A DNA stretch of 49,890 nucleotides from Pseudomonadota bacterium (GTDB lineage Bacteria > Pseudomonadota > Alphaproteobacteria > Kiloniellales > JACOMY01): assembly GCA_029781795.1 (NCBI GenBank), contig JAKOWB010000209.1, positions 1-49,890 of the forward strand, read 5' to 3'. Below are positions 1 through 11,382 of this stretch, piece by piece. Below the pieces are notes generated by a model. That model saw only the letters and a list, made by a program, of their open reading frames with translations, was not told the origin of the DNA and did no database searches. Each line of letters begins with the position of its first letter. The first letter of the stretch is position 1. Made by a program: the position numbers and the translations under genes.

Positions 1-603
1 GCCGAAGCCGAGCTGCAGCAGGAAGGTCGGCACCAGCGAGAGGATCGATTCCAGATCGGGATTGACCGCCAGTGCCGCCAGGCCCAGCACCAGGAACACG
101 GCGATGGGATCATTGGAACCGGACTCGATCTCCAGCGTCGAGCGCACGCGGTCGCGGATGCCGATGCCGCCGAGCCGCAGCAGCAGGAAGACCGCGGCCG
201 AGTCGGTGGAGGCGACGATGGCGCCCAGCATGAAGGCCGTGGTCCAGTCGATCGGCAGCACCCAGTGCGCCGCCACGGCGACGAGCGAGGAGGTCACCAC
301 CACGCCGGCGGTCGCCAGGATCAGCCCCGGCGCGGCGGCCAGGCGATAGCTGCGCCAGGGCGTCTCGAAGCCGGCGTCGAACAGGATCACCGCCAGCGCG
401 ATGGAGCCGATGAAGAAGGCCAGCGGCGCATTCTCGAAGCGGATGCCGCCCGGCCCGTCCTCGCCGGCCAGCAGGCCGACGCAGAGGAAGATCAGCAGCA
501 GGGGGACGCCGAGGCGCAGCGACAGCAGGCTGGTCAGCGCCGAGAGGACGATCAGTCCCGCGCCGATCAGGATCACGACATTGATGAGGTCGAGTTGCGC
601 CAT
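1..603 (-). CDS. K+/H+ antiporter, CPA1 family (NhaP2/CvrA-like), partial
   Basis: This is an integral-membrane cation/proton antiporter. Its coding strand runs off the left edge, so only the first 201 residues are present. I translated the reverse strand from the ATG at 603. The protein opens MAQLDLINVVILIGAGLIV and has several hydrophobic helices. It carries two stretches typical of the family, GAIVASTDSAAVFLLLR (about residues 128-144) and LEIESGSNDPIAVFL (about 160-174), where the Asp residues are expected to sit in the ion path. Full-length members have about 12-13 helices and often a cytosolic TrkA_C-type domain; both would lie outside the window. The start is the first ATG of the frame. 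It lies 70 bases downstream of pyrD on the same strand and may be read with it. NhaP2 rather than NhaP/NhaK is a family-level judgement from these motifs. Confidence 0.85.
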   Translation of the reverse strand, partial: MAQLDLINVVILIGAGLIVLSALTSLLSLRLGVPLLLIFLCVGLLAGEDGPGGIRFENAPLAFFIGSIALAVILFDAGFETPWRSYRLAAAPGLILATAGVVVTSSLVAVAAHWVLPIDWTTAFMLGAIVASTDSAAVFLLLRLGGIGIRDRVRSTLEIESGSNDPIAVFLVLGLAALAVNPDLESILSLVPTFLLQLGFG

Positions 604-672
604 CCTCGCTCCGCCCTGTTCCTGCAACATGGCGCGTCCCTGGCGGCAGCGAAAGCGATAGCGGCCCCGGCG

Positions 673-1740
673 CTAGTATTTTTCCGCGTCGCGGCCGACG
701 GCGTCCTGGAGCCGGGCGAAGCCGTCGGCGGCGAGGCGCTCGGCCAGGCCGGCGAGGATCCGCCCGACCAGCGCCGGCCCCTGAAAGACCAGCGCGCTGT
801 AGAGCTGCAGCAGGCTGGCGCCGGCGCGGACCTTGGCATAGGCGCCGGCGGCGTCCTCGATTCCGCCGACGCCGATCAGCGGCAGGCGGCCCCGCGTCAG
901 GCGCCAGAGCCGGGCCAGCACCGCCGTCGACGGCGCCAGCAGCGGCCGGCCGGAGAGGCCGCCGGCCTCGGCCTTGAAGCGGCTCCTCAGGCTCTCGGGG
1001 CGGCCGACCGTGGTGTTGCTGACGATCAGCCCGTCGAAGCGCTGCAGCGCCACGTTGGCGATGTCGCCAAGGTCGGCGTCGCCCAGGTCGGGCGCCACCT
1101 TCAGCAGCAGCGGGCAGGTGACGCCGGCCTCGCCCATCGCGCCGCGCACCCGCGCCGCCAGGGCCTCAAGCTCCGCCTTGCCCTGCAGCGCGCGCAGGCC
1201 CGGCGTGTTGGGCGAGGAGACGTTGACCACCAGGTAGTCGGCGAAGCGCCCCAGCGCGGCGACGCCCAGCACATAGTCGGCGGCGGCGTCCGCCGTCTCC
1301 TTGTTCTTGCCGAGGTTGACGCCCAGCGGCACCGCCAGGCCCTGCCGGCGCAGCCGCTCCAGCCGCGCCGCCACCGCCGCCGCGCCTTGGTTGTTGAAGC
1401 CCATGCGGTTGATGACGGCGTGGTCCTCCGCCAGGCGGAAGAGGCGCGGCCTGGGGTTGCCGGCCTGCGGCCGGGGCGTCACCGAGCCGATCTCGACGAA
1501 GCCGAAGCCGAGGCGGGCCAGCGCGGCCGGCGCCTCGGCGTTCTTGTCGAAGCCGGCGGCGATGCCCAGCGGGTTGGCGAAGGTCCGGCCCCACAGGGTC
1601 ACGGCCAGGCGCCGGTCGGCGACGGGCGCCGCGCCACCGGCCAGGCCGTGGCGGAGGCCGCAGAGCGTCAGGCGGTGCGCCCGCTCGGGATCGAGGCCGT
1701 GCAGCAGCGCGCGGGCGAGGGGCCAGGGCAGCAGGCTCAC
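673..1740 (-). CDS. pyrD: Dihydroorotate dehydrogenase (quinone), class 2
   Basis: This membrane-associated FMN enzyme oxidises dihydroorotate to orotate with quinone as acceptor, the fourth step of pyrimidine synthesis. The product is 355 residues, normal for class 2. An N-terminal amphipathic segment (LLPWPLARALLHGLDPERAH) is the usual membrane and quinone tunnel region. It is followed by GIAAGFDKNAEAP, INRMGFNNQG and VNVSSPNTPGLR, the last carrying the class 2 catalytic Ser. FMN-phosphate residues lie in LIGVGGIEDAAGAYAKVRAGA. The start is taken as the GTG at 1740, which overlaps the TGA of the upstream DUF952 gene as GTGA, so translation is probably coupled. A longer reading of the same frame to 2043 only shadows the DUF952 gene. 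Confidence 0.95.
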   Translation of the reverse strand: MSLLPWPLARALLHGLDPERAHRLTLCGLRHGLAGGAAPVADRRLAVTLWGRTFANPLGIAAGFDKNAEAPAALARLGFGFVEIGSVTPRPQAGNPRPRLFRLAEDHAVINRMGFNNQGAAAVAARLERLRRQGLAVPLGVNLGKNKETADAAADYVLGVAALGRFADYLVVNVSSPNTPGLRALQGKAELEALAARVRGAMGEAGVTCPLLLKVAPDLGDADLGDIANVALQRFDGLIVSNTTVGRPESLRSRFKAEAGGLSGRPLLAPSTAVLARLWRLTRGRLPLIGVGGIEDAAGAYAKVRAGASLLQLYSALVFQGPALVGRILAGLAERLAADGFARLQDAVGRDAEKY

Positions 1741-2102
1741 AGCGGCACCGGGAAGCTGTGCTGCCCGTCCGGTCCCAGCGGCAGCGGCCGGGCCGAGAGC
1801 ACTGCGGCGAGCGGCAGCGGGCCATAGAGGTGCGGGAAGAGCTGCCCGCCGCGCGCGGGCTCCCACTTCAGCGCCGCGCCGAGGCGGGCCGGATCGACCT
1901 TGAGCAGCACCAGGCCCTGCTGCCCGGCGCGGTGCTTGGCGACCGAGGCCACGAGCTGATCGGCGGCGGAGAAGTGGATGAAGCCGTCGGCCGCGTCCTG
2001 CGACGAGCCGGCATAGGCGCCGGCGGCCTCGGCGGCCTGCCACTCGGCGGCGCGGCAGACGTGGAAGATGGCCTCGGCGCCTGGGGAGGTGGCTGCTGGC
2101 AT
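1737..2102 (-). CDS. DUF952 family protein
   Basis: This is a 121-residue cytosolic protein of the DUF952 family, whose biochemical function is unknown. Family marks are visible: IFHVCRAAEWQAAEAAGAY near the N-terminus, DGFIHFSAADQL in the middle, and LKWEPARGGQLFPHLYGPL towards the end. Members are often found next to pyrD in alphaproteobacteria, as here, where the stop codon overlaps the pyrD start by four bases. The shared operon suggests a housekeeping role near nucleotide metabolism, but that is inference from position only. It is divergent from the aminotransferase gene that starts at 2216. Confidence 0.88.
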   Translation of the reverse strand: MPAATSPGAEAIFHVCRAAEWQAAEAAGAYAGSSQDAADGFIHFSAADQLVASVAKHRAGQQGLVLLKVDPARLGAALKWEPARGGQLFPHLYGPLPLAAVLSARPLPLGPDGQHSFPVPL

Positions 2103-2215
2103 GGCGCGGCCGAGACTAGCCGCGCGACTTTCGCGCCGCCAGCCGGTTGAGCCCGGCGCGCCGGCCGGTCTAGGCTGGGGGCCGAGCTGCCGTGTGGCGG
2201 CGGAGGAGGACGCGC

Positions 2216-3049
2216 ATGCAGGTCTGGACCTGGATCGACGGCCAGTGGCTGGAGGGCAACCCCGGCATCGTCGGCCCCATGACGCACGCGCTCTGGCTCG
2301 GCTCCTGCGTGTTCGACGGCGCGCGCGCCTTCGAGGGCGTGGCGCCGGACCTCGACCTGCACTGCGCGCGCGTGGTGCGCTCGGCCGAGGTCATGGGCCT
2401 GGAGCCCCAGGTGACGGCCGGCGAGATCCAGGAGATCGCGCAGGAAGGGCGGCGGCGCTTTCCCAAGGACGCCGCGCTCTATATCCGCCCGATGTTCTGG
2501 GCCGAGAGCGGCTTCGTCGCGCCCGACCCGTCGAGCACGCGCTTCTGCCTGACGCTGAATGTCCAGCCCCTGCCGCCGGCCAAGGGCTTCGCCGTCACCC
2601 TCTCGCAGTACTGCCGCCCGCTGCCCAACTCCGCCCCGCTGGAGGCCAAGGCCGCCTGCCTCTACCCCAACAGCGGCCGCGCCCTGATGGAGGCCAAGCG
2701 CAAGGGCTTCGACAACGCCGTGGTGCTGGACGCGCAGGGCAACGTGGCCGAGCTGGCCACCGCCAACCTCTGGATGGTCAAGGACGGCGTCGCCGTCACG
2801 CCGATGGCCAACGGCACCTTCCTCAACGGCATCACCCGCCAGCGCGTCGCCGGCCTGCTACAGGGCGCCGGCGTGACGGTCGAGGAACGCCGTGTCACCT
2901 ACGACGAGCTGCTGACCGCCGACGAACTCTTCTCCACCGGCAACTTCGGCAAGGTCCAGCCCATCACGCGCATCGACGGGAGAGACTTGCAGCCGGGGCC
3001 GGTCTACGCCAAGGCGCGCAAGGCCTATTGGGACTGGGCGCACTCTTAG
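2216..3049 (+). CDS. Branched-chain-type aminotransferase (PLP fold class IV)
   Basis: This 277-residue PLP enzyme probably moves the amino group between glutamate and branched-chain 2-oxo acids. Class IV features are visible: the early segment WTWIDGQWLEG, the FDGARAFEG loop, a Lys in LEAKAACLYPNSGRALMEA expected to bind PLP, and the phosphate-binding stretch NVAELATANLWMVKDG followed by GTFLNGITRQRV. The ATG at 2216 is preferred over an upstream in-frame ATG at 2192 because GGAGGA lies about six bases before it and homologues start MxxWTWIDG-like. Class IV also contains D-amino-acid aminotransferases and aminodeoxychorismate lyases, so substrate is not certain. The leu genes later in the window make a branched-chain role plausible. 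Confidence 0.85.
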   Translation: MQVWTWIDGQWLEGNPGIVGPMTHALWLGSCVFDGARAFEGVAPDLDLHCARVVRSAEVMGLEPQVTAGEIQEIAQEGRRRFPKDAALYIRPMFWAESGFVAPDPSSTRFCLTLNVQPLPPAKGFAVTLSQYCRPLPNSAPLEAKAACLYPNSGRALMEAKRKGFDNAVVLDAQGNVAELATANLWMVKDGVAVTPMANGTFLNGITRQRVAGLLQGAGVTVEERRVTYDELLTADELFSTGNFGKVQPITRIDGRDLQPGPVYAKARKAYWDWAHS

Positions 3050-3070
3050 GGCGCGGCAGCGGACGTTTCC

Positions 3071-3215
3071 CCCCTCTCCCCTCCGAGGGAGAGGGTGCCG
3101 CGCGAGCGGAGCGATGCGTGGCGGGTGAGGGGGGTCTATGCGACTCCCGTCGTCCGTACCGACCCCCCTCATCCGGCCGCTACGCGGCCACCTTCTCCCG
3201 CTGGGGGGAGAAGGG
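3071..3215. repeat. Dispersed palindromic repeat, copy 1
   Basis: This lies between the converging ends of the aminotransferase and lysS. It has two small hairpins, CCCTCTCCC/GGGAGAGGG (3072-3080 with 3087-3095) and CCTTCTCCC/GGGAGAAGG (3191-3199 with 3206-3214). They flank a long-range pairing between a GGTGAGGGGGGTC block and a GACCCCCCTCATC block. The copy at 19575-19720 has the same order and almost the same core sequence. It may act as a bidirectional terminator. Confidence 0.8.
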
Positions 3216-3221
3216 CAAACC

Positions 3222-4823
3222 TCACCCCTTCGCCGCCGTCTCCGCGACCAGGGTCCCGTCCAGCGCCGCGGCCAGCAGGCGGCGGCTGTTCTCCAGCCCG
3301 TAGAGGGCGAAGAAGCTGCCCAGGCGCGGGCCGGTCTCGGTGCCGAGCAGGGTCTCGTAGAGCGACTTGAACCACTGGCGGAGGTCGCCGAGGCCCGGGT
3401 GGCGCTTGCCGACCTCGTAGACGGCGTCCTGGATCAGCTTCGCGTCGGTGCTGTCGCCAAGGGCCGCGAGCTCGCGGGCCAGCTCCTCGAAGGCGACGCG
3501 CTCCTCCGGCGTCGGCGCGCGGTAGCGCTTGGTCGGCCGGACGATCTCCTGGTAGTAGCGCACCGCGCGCTCCACCAGCACGTCGAGCAGCGGGTGGGCG
3601 CCGGGCTGGATCTCCGGCCGGTAGCGGCGGATGAAGCGCCAGAGCAGGTCGGCCTGGTCGGCGTTGGCGACGATGGCGAGGTTCAGCAGCAGGTTATAGG
3701 GCAAGGGGCTGCTGTCCTGCGGCGGCCTGCCGTTGTGGATGTGCCAGGCCGGGTTCTCCAGCCGCTCGGCCGCGCCCTGCCCCTCGAAGGCATCGAGGTG
3801 GGCGACGTACTCGTCCACCGTGCGCGGGATGATGTCGAAGAAGAGGCGCTTGGCGGTGCGCGGCTTCAGGTACATGAAGTAGGCGAGGCTTTCCGGCGGC
3901 GCATAGGCCAGCCACTCCTCGACCGCGAGGCCATTGCCCTTGGACTTCGAGATCTTCTCGCCCTTCTCGTCGAGGAAGAGCTCGTAGATGTAGGTCTCCG
4001 GCGGGGCTGAGCCGAGGATGCGGCAGATCTTGCTGGCGAGCTGGACCGAGGGGATCAGGTCCTTGCCCGACATCTCGTAGTCGACGCCGAGCGCGGCCCA
4101 GCGCATGCCCCAGTCGGGCTTCCACTGCAGCTTCACGTTCCCGCCGGTCACCGGCAGCTCGGTCAGCGTGCCGTCCTCGTCCTTGAAGACGATGGAGCCG
4201 GCGTCCAGCTTGGTCTCCAGGATCGGCACCTGCAGCACGCGGCCCGTCTTGGGGCTGACCGGCAGGAAGGGGCTGTAGGACTGCTGCCGCTCCTCGCCCA
4301 GCGTCGGCAGCATCACCGCCATGATCTCGTCGTAGTGCGCCAGGACGTTCAGCAGCGCCTGGTCGAAGCGGCCGGACCTGTACCAGTCGGTCGAGGACTG
4401 GAACTCGTACTCGAACCCGAAGGAATCGAGGAAGCCGCGCAGCATGGCGTTGTTGTGATGGCCGAAGGACTCGTACTTGCCGAAGGGATCCGGCACCACC
4501 GTCAGCGGCTTGCCGAGGTTGGCGGCCAGCAGCGCCTTGTTCGGCACGTTGTCCGGCACCTTCCTGAGGCCGTCCATGTCGTCGGAGAAGGCGAAGAGGC
4601 GCGTCGGCAGGTCGGACAGCGCCTCGAAGGCGCGGCGCACCATGGTGGCGCGCACCACCTCGCCGAAGGTGCCGATGTGCGGCAGGCCCGAGGGGCCGTA
4701 GCCGGTCTCGAACAGCACATAGCCCTTGGCCGGCGGCGCCGACTCGTAGCGCTTCAGCACGCGGCGGGCCTCTTCGAAGGGCCAGGCCTTCGCCGCCATC
4801 GCCAGCTCGCGCGTGCCGCTCAT
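3222..4823 (-). CDS. lysS: Lysyl-tRNA synthetase, class I
   Basis: This enzyme charges tRNA-Lys with lysine using the class I (archaeal-type) Rossmann fold, not the class II fold of most bacteria; alphaproteobacteria and spirochaetes are known bacterial carriers. The HIGH-type signature is seen as PSGLPHIGTFGE near residue 45 and the KMSKS-type loop as KISKSKGNG in the second half. The C-terminal helical anticodon-binding part extends to the stop. Length is about 533 residues, as expected. In-frame starts exist at 4850, 4823 and 4799. I prefer 4823 (MSGTRELAMAAK), which has GGGGA about ten bases upstream. The frame before 4823 has no convincing ribosome site. No second lysS is visible in the window. 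Confidence 0.93.
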   Translation of the reverse strand: MSGTRELAMAAKAWPFEEARRVLKRYESAPPAKGYVLFETGYGPSGLPHIGTFGEVVRATMVRRAFEALSDLPTRLFAFSDDMDGLRKVPDNVPNKALLAANLGKPLTVVPDPFGKYESFGHHNNAMLRGFLDSFGFEYEFQSSTDWYRSGRFDQALLNVLAHYDEIMAVMLPTLGEERQQSYSPFLPVSPKTGRVLQVPILETKLDAGSIVFKDEDGTLTELPVTGGNVKLQWKPDWGMRWAALGVDYEMSGKDLIPSVQLASKICRILGSAPPETYIYELFLDEKGEKISKSKGNGLAVEEWLAYAPPESLAYFMYLKPRTAKRLFFDIIPRTVDEYVAHLDAFEGQGAAERLENPAWHIHNGRPPQDSSPLPYNLLLNLAIVANADQADLLWRFIRRYRPEIQPGAHPLLDVLVERAVRYYQEIVRPTKRYRAPTPEERVAFEELARELAALGDSTDAKLIQDAVYEVGKRHPGLGDLRQWFKSLYETLLGTETGPRLGSFFALYGLENSRRLLAAALDGTLVAETAAKG

Positions 4824-4901
4824 TTTCAGGGTCCCCGAAATGCATCTCAAGACAGGGCGGCGACCCTAGGGACAGGCGCGGGGAGAATCAACGGCGGTGA
4901 A

Positions 4902-5026
4902 CCCTCTCCCGCTTCGGCGGGAGAGGGTGGCGCGCGCGGCGACGCCGGGTGAGGGTCAGGCGGTCGGACCGGCTGAACCGACCGAGGGCCCTCATCCCGG
5001 CCCTCTCCCGCCAGAGCGGGAGAGGG
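4902..5026. repeat. Dispersed palindromic repeat, copy 2
   Basis: Two near-identical perfect hairpins lie between lysS and the MOSC gene: CCCTCTCCCGC/GCGGGAGAGGG with loop TTCG (4902-4912 and 4917-4927), and again with loop CAGA (5001-5011 and 5016-5026). GGGTGAGGG and CCCTCATCC blocks between them can pair, giving the same overall plan as the copies at 3071 and 19575. The element lies just downstream of the MOSC stop codon. Confidence 0.8.
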
Positions 5027-5045
5027 GGGACTGCGGCGCCGGACC

Positions 5046-5822
5046 CTAGACCAACTTGAGTTCATCCCCCTCGGCCACCCGCCCGCCCTCGACCACCGTC
5101 GCATAGACGCCCTGGCAGAGGTGGCCATAGCCGGCCTGCAGGATGCGGGGGATGTTGAGGTCGCGCTCCGCGGTCTCCAGGTTCACCGCGGTGGCACTGC
5201 AGCGCTCGATCGGCTCGGTCACCTTCAGGCGCGCGCCGCCGAGGGTCAGCTCGCGGCCGATCCAGTCCATCTCGGCCCAGGCCGGCAGGCCCTCCAGCCA
5301 GAAATTGGCGCGGAAGCGGCGCGGATCGACCGGGGCGCGGGCCACGCGCTCCAGGTCGGCGACGCTGGCGAGGTTCAAGAGCGAGACGTTGGGCGGATCG
5401 CTGTCGGTGAAGGCGATGGTCCCGGCCGCCGTGGCCTGCCCGGCCACCATCCGCGGCGCGCCGCGCGGGCTGCCCTTCAGGAAGGCGGCGAAGAACTGGT
5501 CGAGCAGCGAGCGGCCCAGCGCCTCGCCCGGCTTGCCGCGCGCCACCGGCTTGCCGGCGCGGGTGATGACCACGGTCTCGCTCGCCTCGTCGAATTCCAG
5601 GCCGAGCTGCGCCAGGCGCTCCTCGCTGGAGAGCGCGTAGAGCTGGCGATAGAGGATCCAGCTCTGGCCGCTGAGGTCGACCCCGCCGCCGCCGCCCATC
5701 GCCAGGGCGTAGCGCCGGTCGAAGGGCAGCGCCTGCCCGGCGGTCAGCGTGGTGGCCGCCAGGCGCTCGCCGGCGAGGCCCTTCACGGGGAAGCGGTGGA
5801 TCTGGGCAAGCGTGATGGTCAT
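5046..5822 (-). CDS. MOSC domain-containing protein
   Basis: This 258-residue protein has an N-terminal MOSC_N β-barrel (residues 1 to about 110, from MTITLAQIHRFPVKGLAGE) and a C-terminal MOSC domain. The second domain contains FRANFWLEG and ERCSATAVN, the latter holding the Cys that in related proteins (mARC, YcbX, MoCo sulfurase C-terminus) contacts molybdenum cofactor or sulfur. No ferredoxin domain follows, unlike YcbX. A molybdenum-cofactor-dependent reductase role, or sulfur carriage, is inferred from the family. The start at 5822 is preferred over upstream in-frame codons because MOSC_N proteins begin right before the RFPVKG motif, and because a -35/-10 pair ends about 25 bases upstream. 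Confidence 0.87.
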   Translation of the reverse strand: MTITLAQIHRFPVKGLAGERLAATTLTAGQALPFDRRYALAMGGGGGVDLSGQSWILYRQLYALSSEERLAQLGLEFDEASETVVITRAGKPVARGKPGEALGRSLLDQFFAAFLKGSPRGAPRMVAGQATAAGTIAFTDSDPPNVSLLNLASVADLERVARAPVDPRRFRANFWLEGLPAWAEMDWIGRELTLGGARLKVTEPIERCSATAVNLETAERDLNIPRILQAGYGHLCQGVYATVVEGGRVAEGDELKLV

Positions 5823-5847
5823 GGGCGGCTTTCGCTGAGGGTCGGCA

Positions 5848-5876
5848 AGTGCAGTGCAGCAGGGCCGCGATGTCAA
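5848..5876 (-). promoter_or_regulatory. Putative sigma-70 promoter of the MOSC gene
   Basis: On the minus strand, a perfect TTGACA (5876-5871) is followed after 17 bases by TGCACT (5853-5848). Transcription would begin near 5841, about 20 bases before the chosen MOSC start. The -35 is excellent and the -10 weak. Confidence 0.5.
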
Positions 5877-5934
5877 CCGGCGGCTGTGGCGGGCGCGCGT
5901 CCGCGCCACGTCCAAGATGGGGCTGGAAGATTTC

Positions 5935-5976
5935 AAATGCGAATGACTTGCAATATCATTAACGCTCGGCTAGGGT
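5935..5976 (+). promoter_or_regulatory. Fur-box-like site overlapping a putative promoter
   Basis: At 5935-5960 an AT-rich stretch in GC-rich surroundings reads AAATGCGAATGACTTGC then AATATCATT. This GCGAAT-n-ACTTGC-n-ATATCATT arrangement resembles Fur/Irr-type boxes upstream of alphaproteobacterial iron-uptake genes. It overlaps a good promoter: TTGCAA (5948-5953), 17 bases, TAGGGT (5971-5976). A regulator bound there would block the -35 element. The Fur assignment is by eye and untested. Confidence 0.45.
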
Positions 5977-5982
5977 CCGCGC

Positions 5983-6092
5983 CGATGCATTTCCCGAGGG
6001 GCCTCGGCCCGGCGGGTGGCATCGGATCTCTCCTGACTGAGACTGGCCGCTTGGGCAGCCCGCCGTCCCCACCGGGACGGCGGGCCTTCTCC
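5983..6092 (+). ncRNA. Candidate small RNA or leader transcript upstream of sucC
   Basis: A transcript from the promoter at 5948-5976 would begin near 5983 and meet a 12-bp GC hairpin at 6058-6085 about 75-100 bases later. The stretch has no convincing reading frame: the ATG at 5985 opens a frame with no stop before the sucC start and no ribosome site. It contains a C/U-rich segment, TCTCTCCT at 6027-6034, that is complementary to a Shine-Dalgarno sequence. Two readings are possible: an iron-regulated trans-acting sRNA of RyhB/NrrF type, or a cis leader of sucCDAB. It is close to no Rfam family I can name. Confidence 0.35.
6058..6090 (+). terminator. Intrinsic-terminator-like hairpin before sucC
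   Basis: A perfect 12-bp stem, GCCCGCCGTCCC (6058-6069) with GGGACGGCGGGC (6074-6085), has a four-base loop and is followed by a pyrimidine-rich CTTCTCC tail. The tail is weaker than a canonical U-run, so termination may be partial. Confidence 0.5.
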
Positions 6093-6177
6093 GTCCTGGC
6101 CAGCAATAGACCGGACCGTTCGCCGGCGAAACGGGCCAAAAATCGCCGCACCGGGACGAGCCGAGCGGCCTCGGCGG

Positions 6178-6205
6178 TTGCGCCGCAGCATTTCGGGACT
6201 ATAGT
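6178..6205 (+). promoter_or_regulatory. Putative promoter of sucCDAB
   Basis: TTGCGC (6178-6183) is followed after 16 bases by TATAGT (6200-6205). This would start transcription near 6212, about 70 bases before the sucC ATG and downstream of the hairpin at 6058-6085. It would give sucCDAB a promoter independent of the Fur-like one. Confidence 0.45.
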
Positions 6206-6280
6206 GGGCCGCCTCGAACGGGGGGCGCGCTCCTTCCAAAGCGCTATCCTAGAGCCACCGGCAAGGGTAGACAGACCAGT

Positions 6281-7480
6281 ATGAATATTCACGAATACCA
6301 GGCCAAGTCCCTCTTGGCCAAGTTCGGCGTCGCCGTGCCCAAGGGGGGCGTCGCCTATACCGCCGAGGAAGCCGTCGACGTCGCCAAGGGCCTGGGCGGC
6401 CCGGTCTGGGTGGTGAAGAGCCAGATCCACGCCGGCGGCCGCGGCGCCGGGCGCTTCAAGAGCGACCCCAACGGCAAGGGCGGCGTGCGGGTGGTGAAGT
6501 CGATCGAGGACGTGCGCGACAACGCCAAGGCCATGCTGGGCCAGGTGCTGGTAACCAAGCAGACCGGCGCCGCCGGCAAGCAGGTCAAGCGCCTCTATAT
6601 CGAGGAAGGCTGCGACATCAAGCGCGAGCTCTACCTCTCGCTGCTGGTCGACCGCGGCAGCAGCCGCGTGACCGTCGTCGCCTCGACCGAGGGCGGCATG
6701 GAGATCGAGGAGGTGGCGCACAATCACCCCGAGAAGATCATCACCGTGCCGGTCGACCCGGCGCAGGGCCTGATGCCCTACTACGCGCGCAAGGTGGCCT
6801 TCGGCCTGGGCCTGGAGGGCAAGAGCAACGGCGCGGCGGTGAAGATGCTGCAGCAGCTCTACCGCGCGGTGACCGAGCTCGACGCCTCGCTCCTGGAGAT
6901 CAACCCGCTGGTGGTGACCGGCGCCGGCGAGGTCATCGCCCTCGACGCCAAGATGAACTTCGACGACAACGCCCTCTTCCGCCACAAGGACATCCAGGAG
7001 CTGCGCGACGAGGACGAAGAGGACCCGATGGAGCGCGAGGCCGCGCGCCACGAGCTGAACTACATCAAGCTCGACGGGTCGATCGGCTGCATGGTGAACG
7101 GCGCGGGCCTGGCGATGGCCACCATGGACATCATCAAGCTCTACGGCGGCGCGCCGGCCAACTTCCTCGACGTCGGCGGCGGCGCCACCAAGGAGCGCGT
7201 GACCGCCGCCTTCAAGATCATCCTGTCCGACCCCAACGTCGAGGGCATCCTGGTCAACATCTTCGGCGGCATCATGCGCTGCGACGTGATCGCCGAGGGC
7301 GTGGTGACGGCGGCGCGCGAGGTCAGCCTGCACGTGCCGCTGGTGGTGCGCCTGGAGGGCACCAACGTCGAGCTGGGCAAGAAGATCATGGCGGAGTCCG
7401 GCCTGCCGATCATCGCCGCCGACAACCTGGCGGACGCGGCGGAGAAGGTGGTCAAGGCGGTGAAGGAGGCGGCGCGATGA
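6281..7480 (+). CDS. sucC: Succinyl-CoA synthetase, beta subunit
   Basis: With SucD this cytosolic enzyme interconverts succinyl-CoA and succinate with formation of ATP or GTP in the TCA cycle. The 399-residue length is typical. The N-terminal ATP-grasp domain begins [17 protein letters not shown] and includes [17 protein letters not shown]. Metal and nucleotide residues lie in [10 protein letters not shown], and the CoA-ligase domain carries [19 protein letters not shown] and the [13 protein letters not shown] stretch. It overlaps sucD by four bases (ATGA), so the two subunits are probably made by coupled translation. The malate dehydrogenase gene that often precedes sucC in alphaproteobacteria is not here; the divergent upstream gene is the MOSC protein. 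Confidence 0.97.
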   Translation: MNIHEYQAKSLLAKFGVAVPKGGVAYTAEEAVDVAKGLGGPVWVVKSQIHAGGRGAGRFKSDPNGKGGVRVVKSIEDVRDNAKAMLGQVLVTKQTGAAGKQVKRLYIEEGCDIKRELYLSLLVDRGSSRVTVVASTEGGMEIEEVAHNHPEKIITVPVDPAQGLMPYYARKVAFGLGLEGKSNGAAVKMLQQLYRAVTELDASLLEINPLVVTGAGEVIALDAKMNFDDNALFRHKDIQELRDEDEEDPMEREAARHELNYIKLDGSIGCMVNGAGLAMATMDIIKLYGGAPANFLDVGGGATKERVTAAFKIILSDPNVEGILVNIFGGIMRCDVIAEGVVTAAREVSLHVPLVVRLEGTNVELGKKIMAESGLPIIAADNLADAAEKVVKAVKEAAR

Positions 7481-8352
7481 GCGTCCTGGTCGGCAAGGAT
7501 ACCAAGGTCATCTGCCAGGGCATCACCGGCGCCCAGGGCACCTTCCACACCGAGCAGGCCATCGCCTATGGCACCCGCATGGTCGGCGGCGTCACCCCTG
7601 GCAAGGGCGGCAGCAAGCACCTCGACCTGCCGGTGTTCGACACCGTGGCCGACGCGCGCGGCAAGACCGGCGCCAACGCCTCGGTCATCTATGTCCCGCC
7701 GCCCTTCGCCGGCGACGCCATCCTGGAGGCGATCGACGCCGGCATCGAGCTGGTGGTCTGCATCACCGAGGGCATCCCGGTGCTGGACATGGTGAAGGTG
7801 AAGCGCGCCCTCGCCGGCTCGAAGACCCGCCTGATCGGGCCGAACTGCCCCGGCGTCATCACCCCGGACGAGTGCAAGATCGGCATCATGCCGGGCCACA
7901 TCCACCGCCGCGGCAAGATCGGCATCGTCTCGCGCTCGGGTACCCTCACCTACGAGGCCGTGGCGCAGACCACGGCGGCGGGCCTGGGACAGACCACCTG
8001 CATCGGCATCGGCGGCGACCCGGTGAACGGCACCAACTTCGTCGACTGCCTGGAGATGTTCCTGGCCGACCCCGAGACCCAGGGCATCATCATGATCGGC
8101 GAGATCGGCGGCGCGGCCGAGGTCGACGGCGCCGAGTTCCTCAAGGCCAGCAAGGTCAAGAAGCCGACCGTCGGCTTCATCGCCGGCCGCACCGCCCCGC
8201 CGGGCCGCCGCATGGGCCATGCCGGCGCCGTGGTCTCGGGCGGCAAGGACACGGCCGACTTCAAGATCGAGGCGCTGAAGAGCGCCGGCATCCACGTCGC
8301 GGACTCGCCGGCCTCCCTCGGCGTCACCATGTTGCAGGCGATGCGCGGCTAG
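7477..8352 (+). CDS. sucD: Succinyl-CoA synthetase, alpha subunit
   Basis: This CoA-binding subunit carries the phosphohistidine intermediate. The 291-residue product starts [18 protein letters not shown] with the Rossmann CoA domain, then the [19 protein letters not shown] loop. The active-site His is expected in [14 protein letters not shown] (about residue 248), and IGPNCPGVI and GTLTYEA are further family marks. It overlaps sucC by four bases at its start. A 67-base spacer with no obvious hairpin separates it from sucA, so the four suc genes probably form one transcript. Confidence 0.97.
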   Translation: MSVLVGKDTKVICQGITGAQGTFHTEQAIAYGTRMVGGVTPGKGGSKHLDLPVFDTVADARGKTGANASVIYVPPPFAGDAILEAIDAGIELVVCITEGIPVLDMVKVKRALAGSKTRLIGPNCPGVITPDECKIGIMPGHIHRRGKIGIVSRSGTLTYEAVAQTTAAGLGQTTCIGIGGDPVNGTNFVDCLEMFLADPETQGIIMIGEIGGAAEVDGAEFLKASKVKKPTVGFIAGRTAPPGRRMGHAGAVVSGGKDTADFKIEALKSAGIHVADSPASLGVTMLQAMRG

Positions 8353-8419
8353 ACCCGCCGCCATCGCCCAGCAGGACGCGGCCGCCTGCCTCCTCCTCCC
8401 GGCCGCTGGAGCTGAACCG

Positions 8420-11347
<2,928 letters not shown>

Positions 11348-11382
11348 GAAGCTTGGGCAACAACGGTTAGGGCAAGGACTCC

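Noticed and set aside
265..1827. A 520-codon open frame on the plus strand opposite pyrD, and many similar long frames elsewhere such as minus-strand 8324-11344 opposite sucA
   Set aside because: They are low-complexity Arg/Ala/Gly/His-rich readings caused by GC-rich codons of the real gene on the other strand and match no family.
6031..6045. A CTGAGA sequence in the sucC upstream region suggesting a thiamine pyrophosphate riboswitch
   Set aside because: The other conserved TPP-riboswitch blocks are absent and the spacing is wrong.
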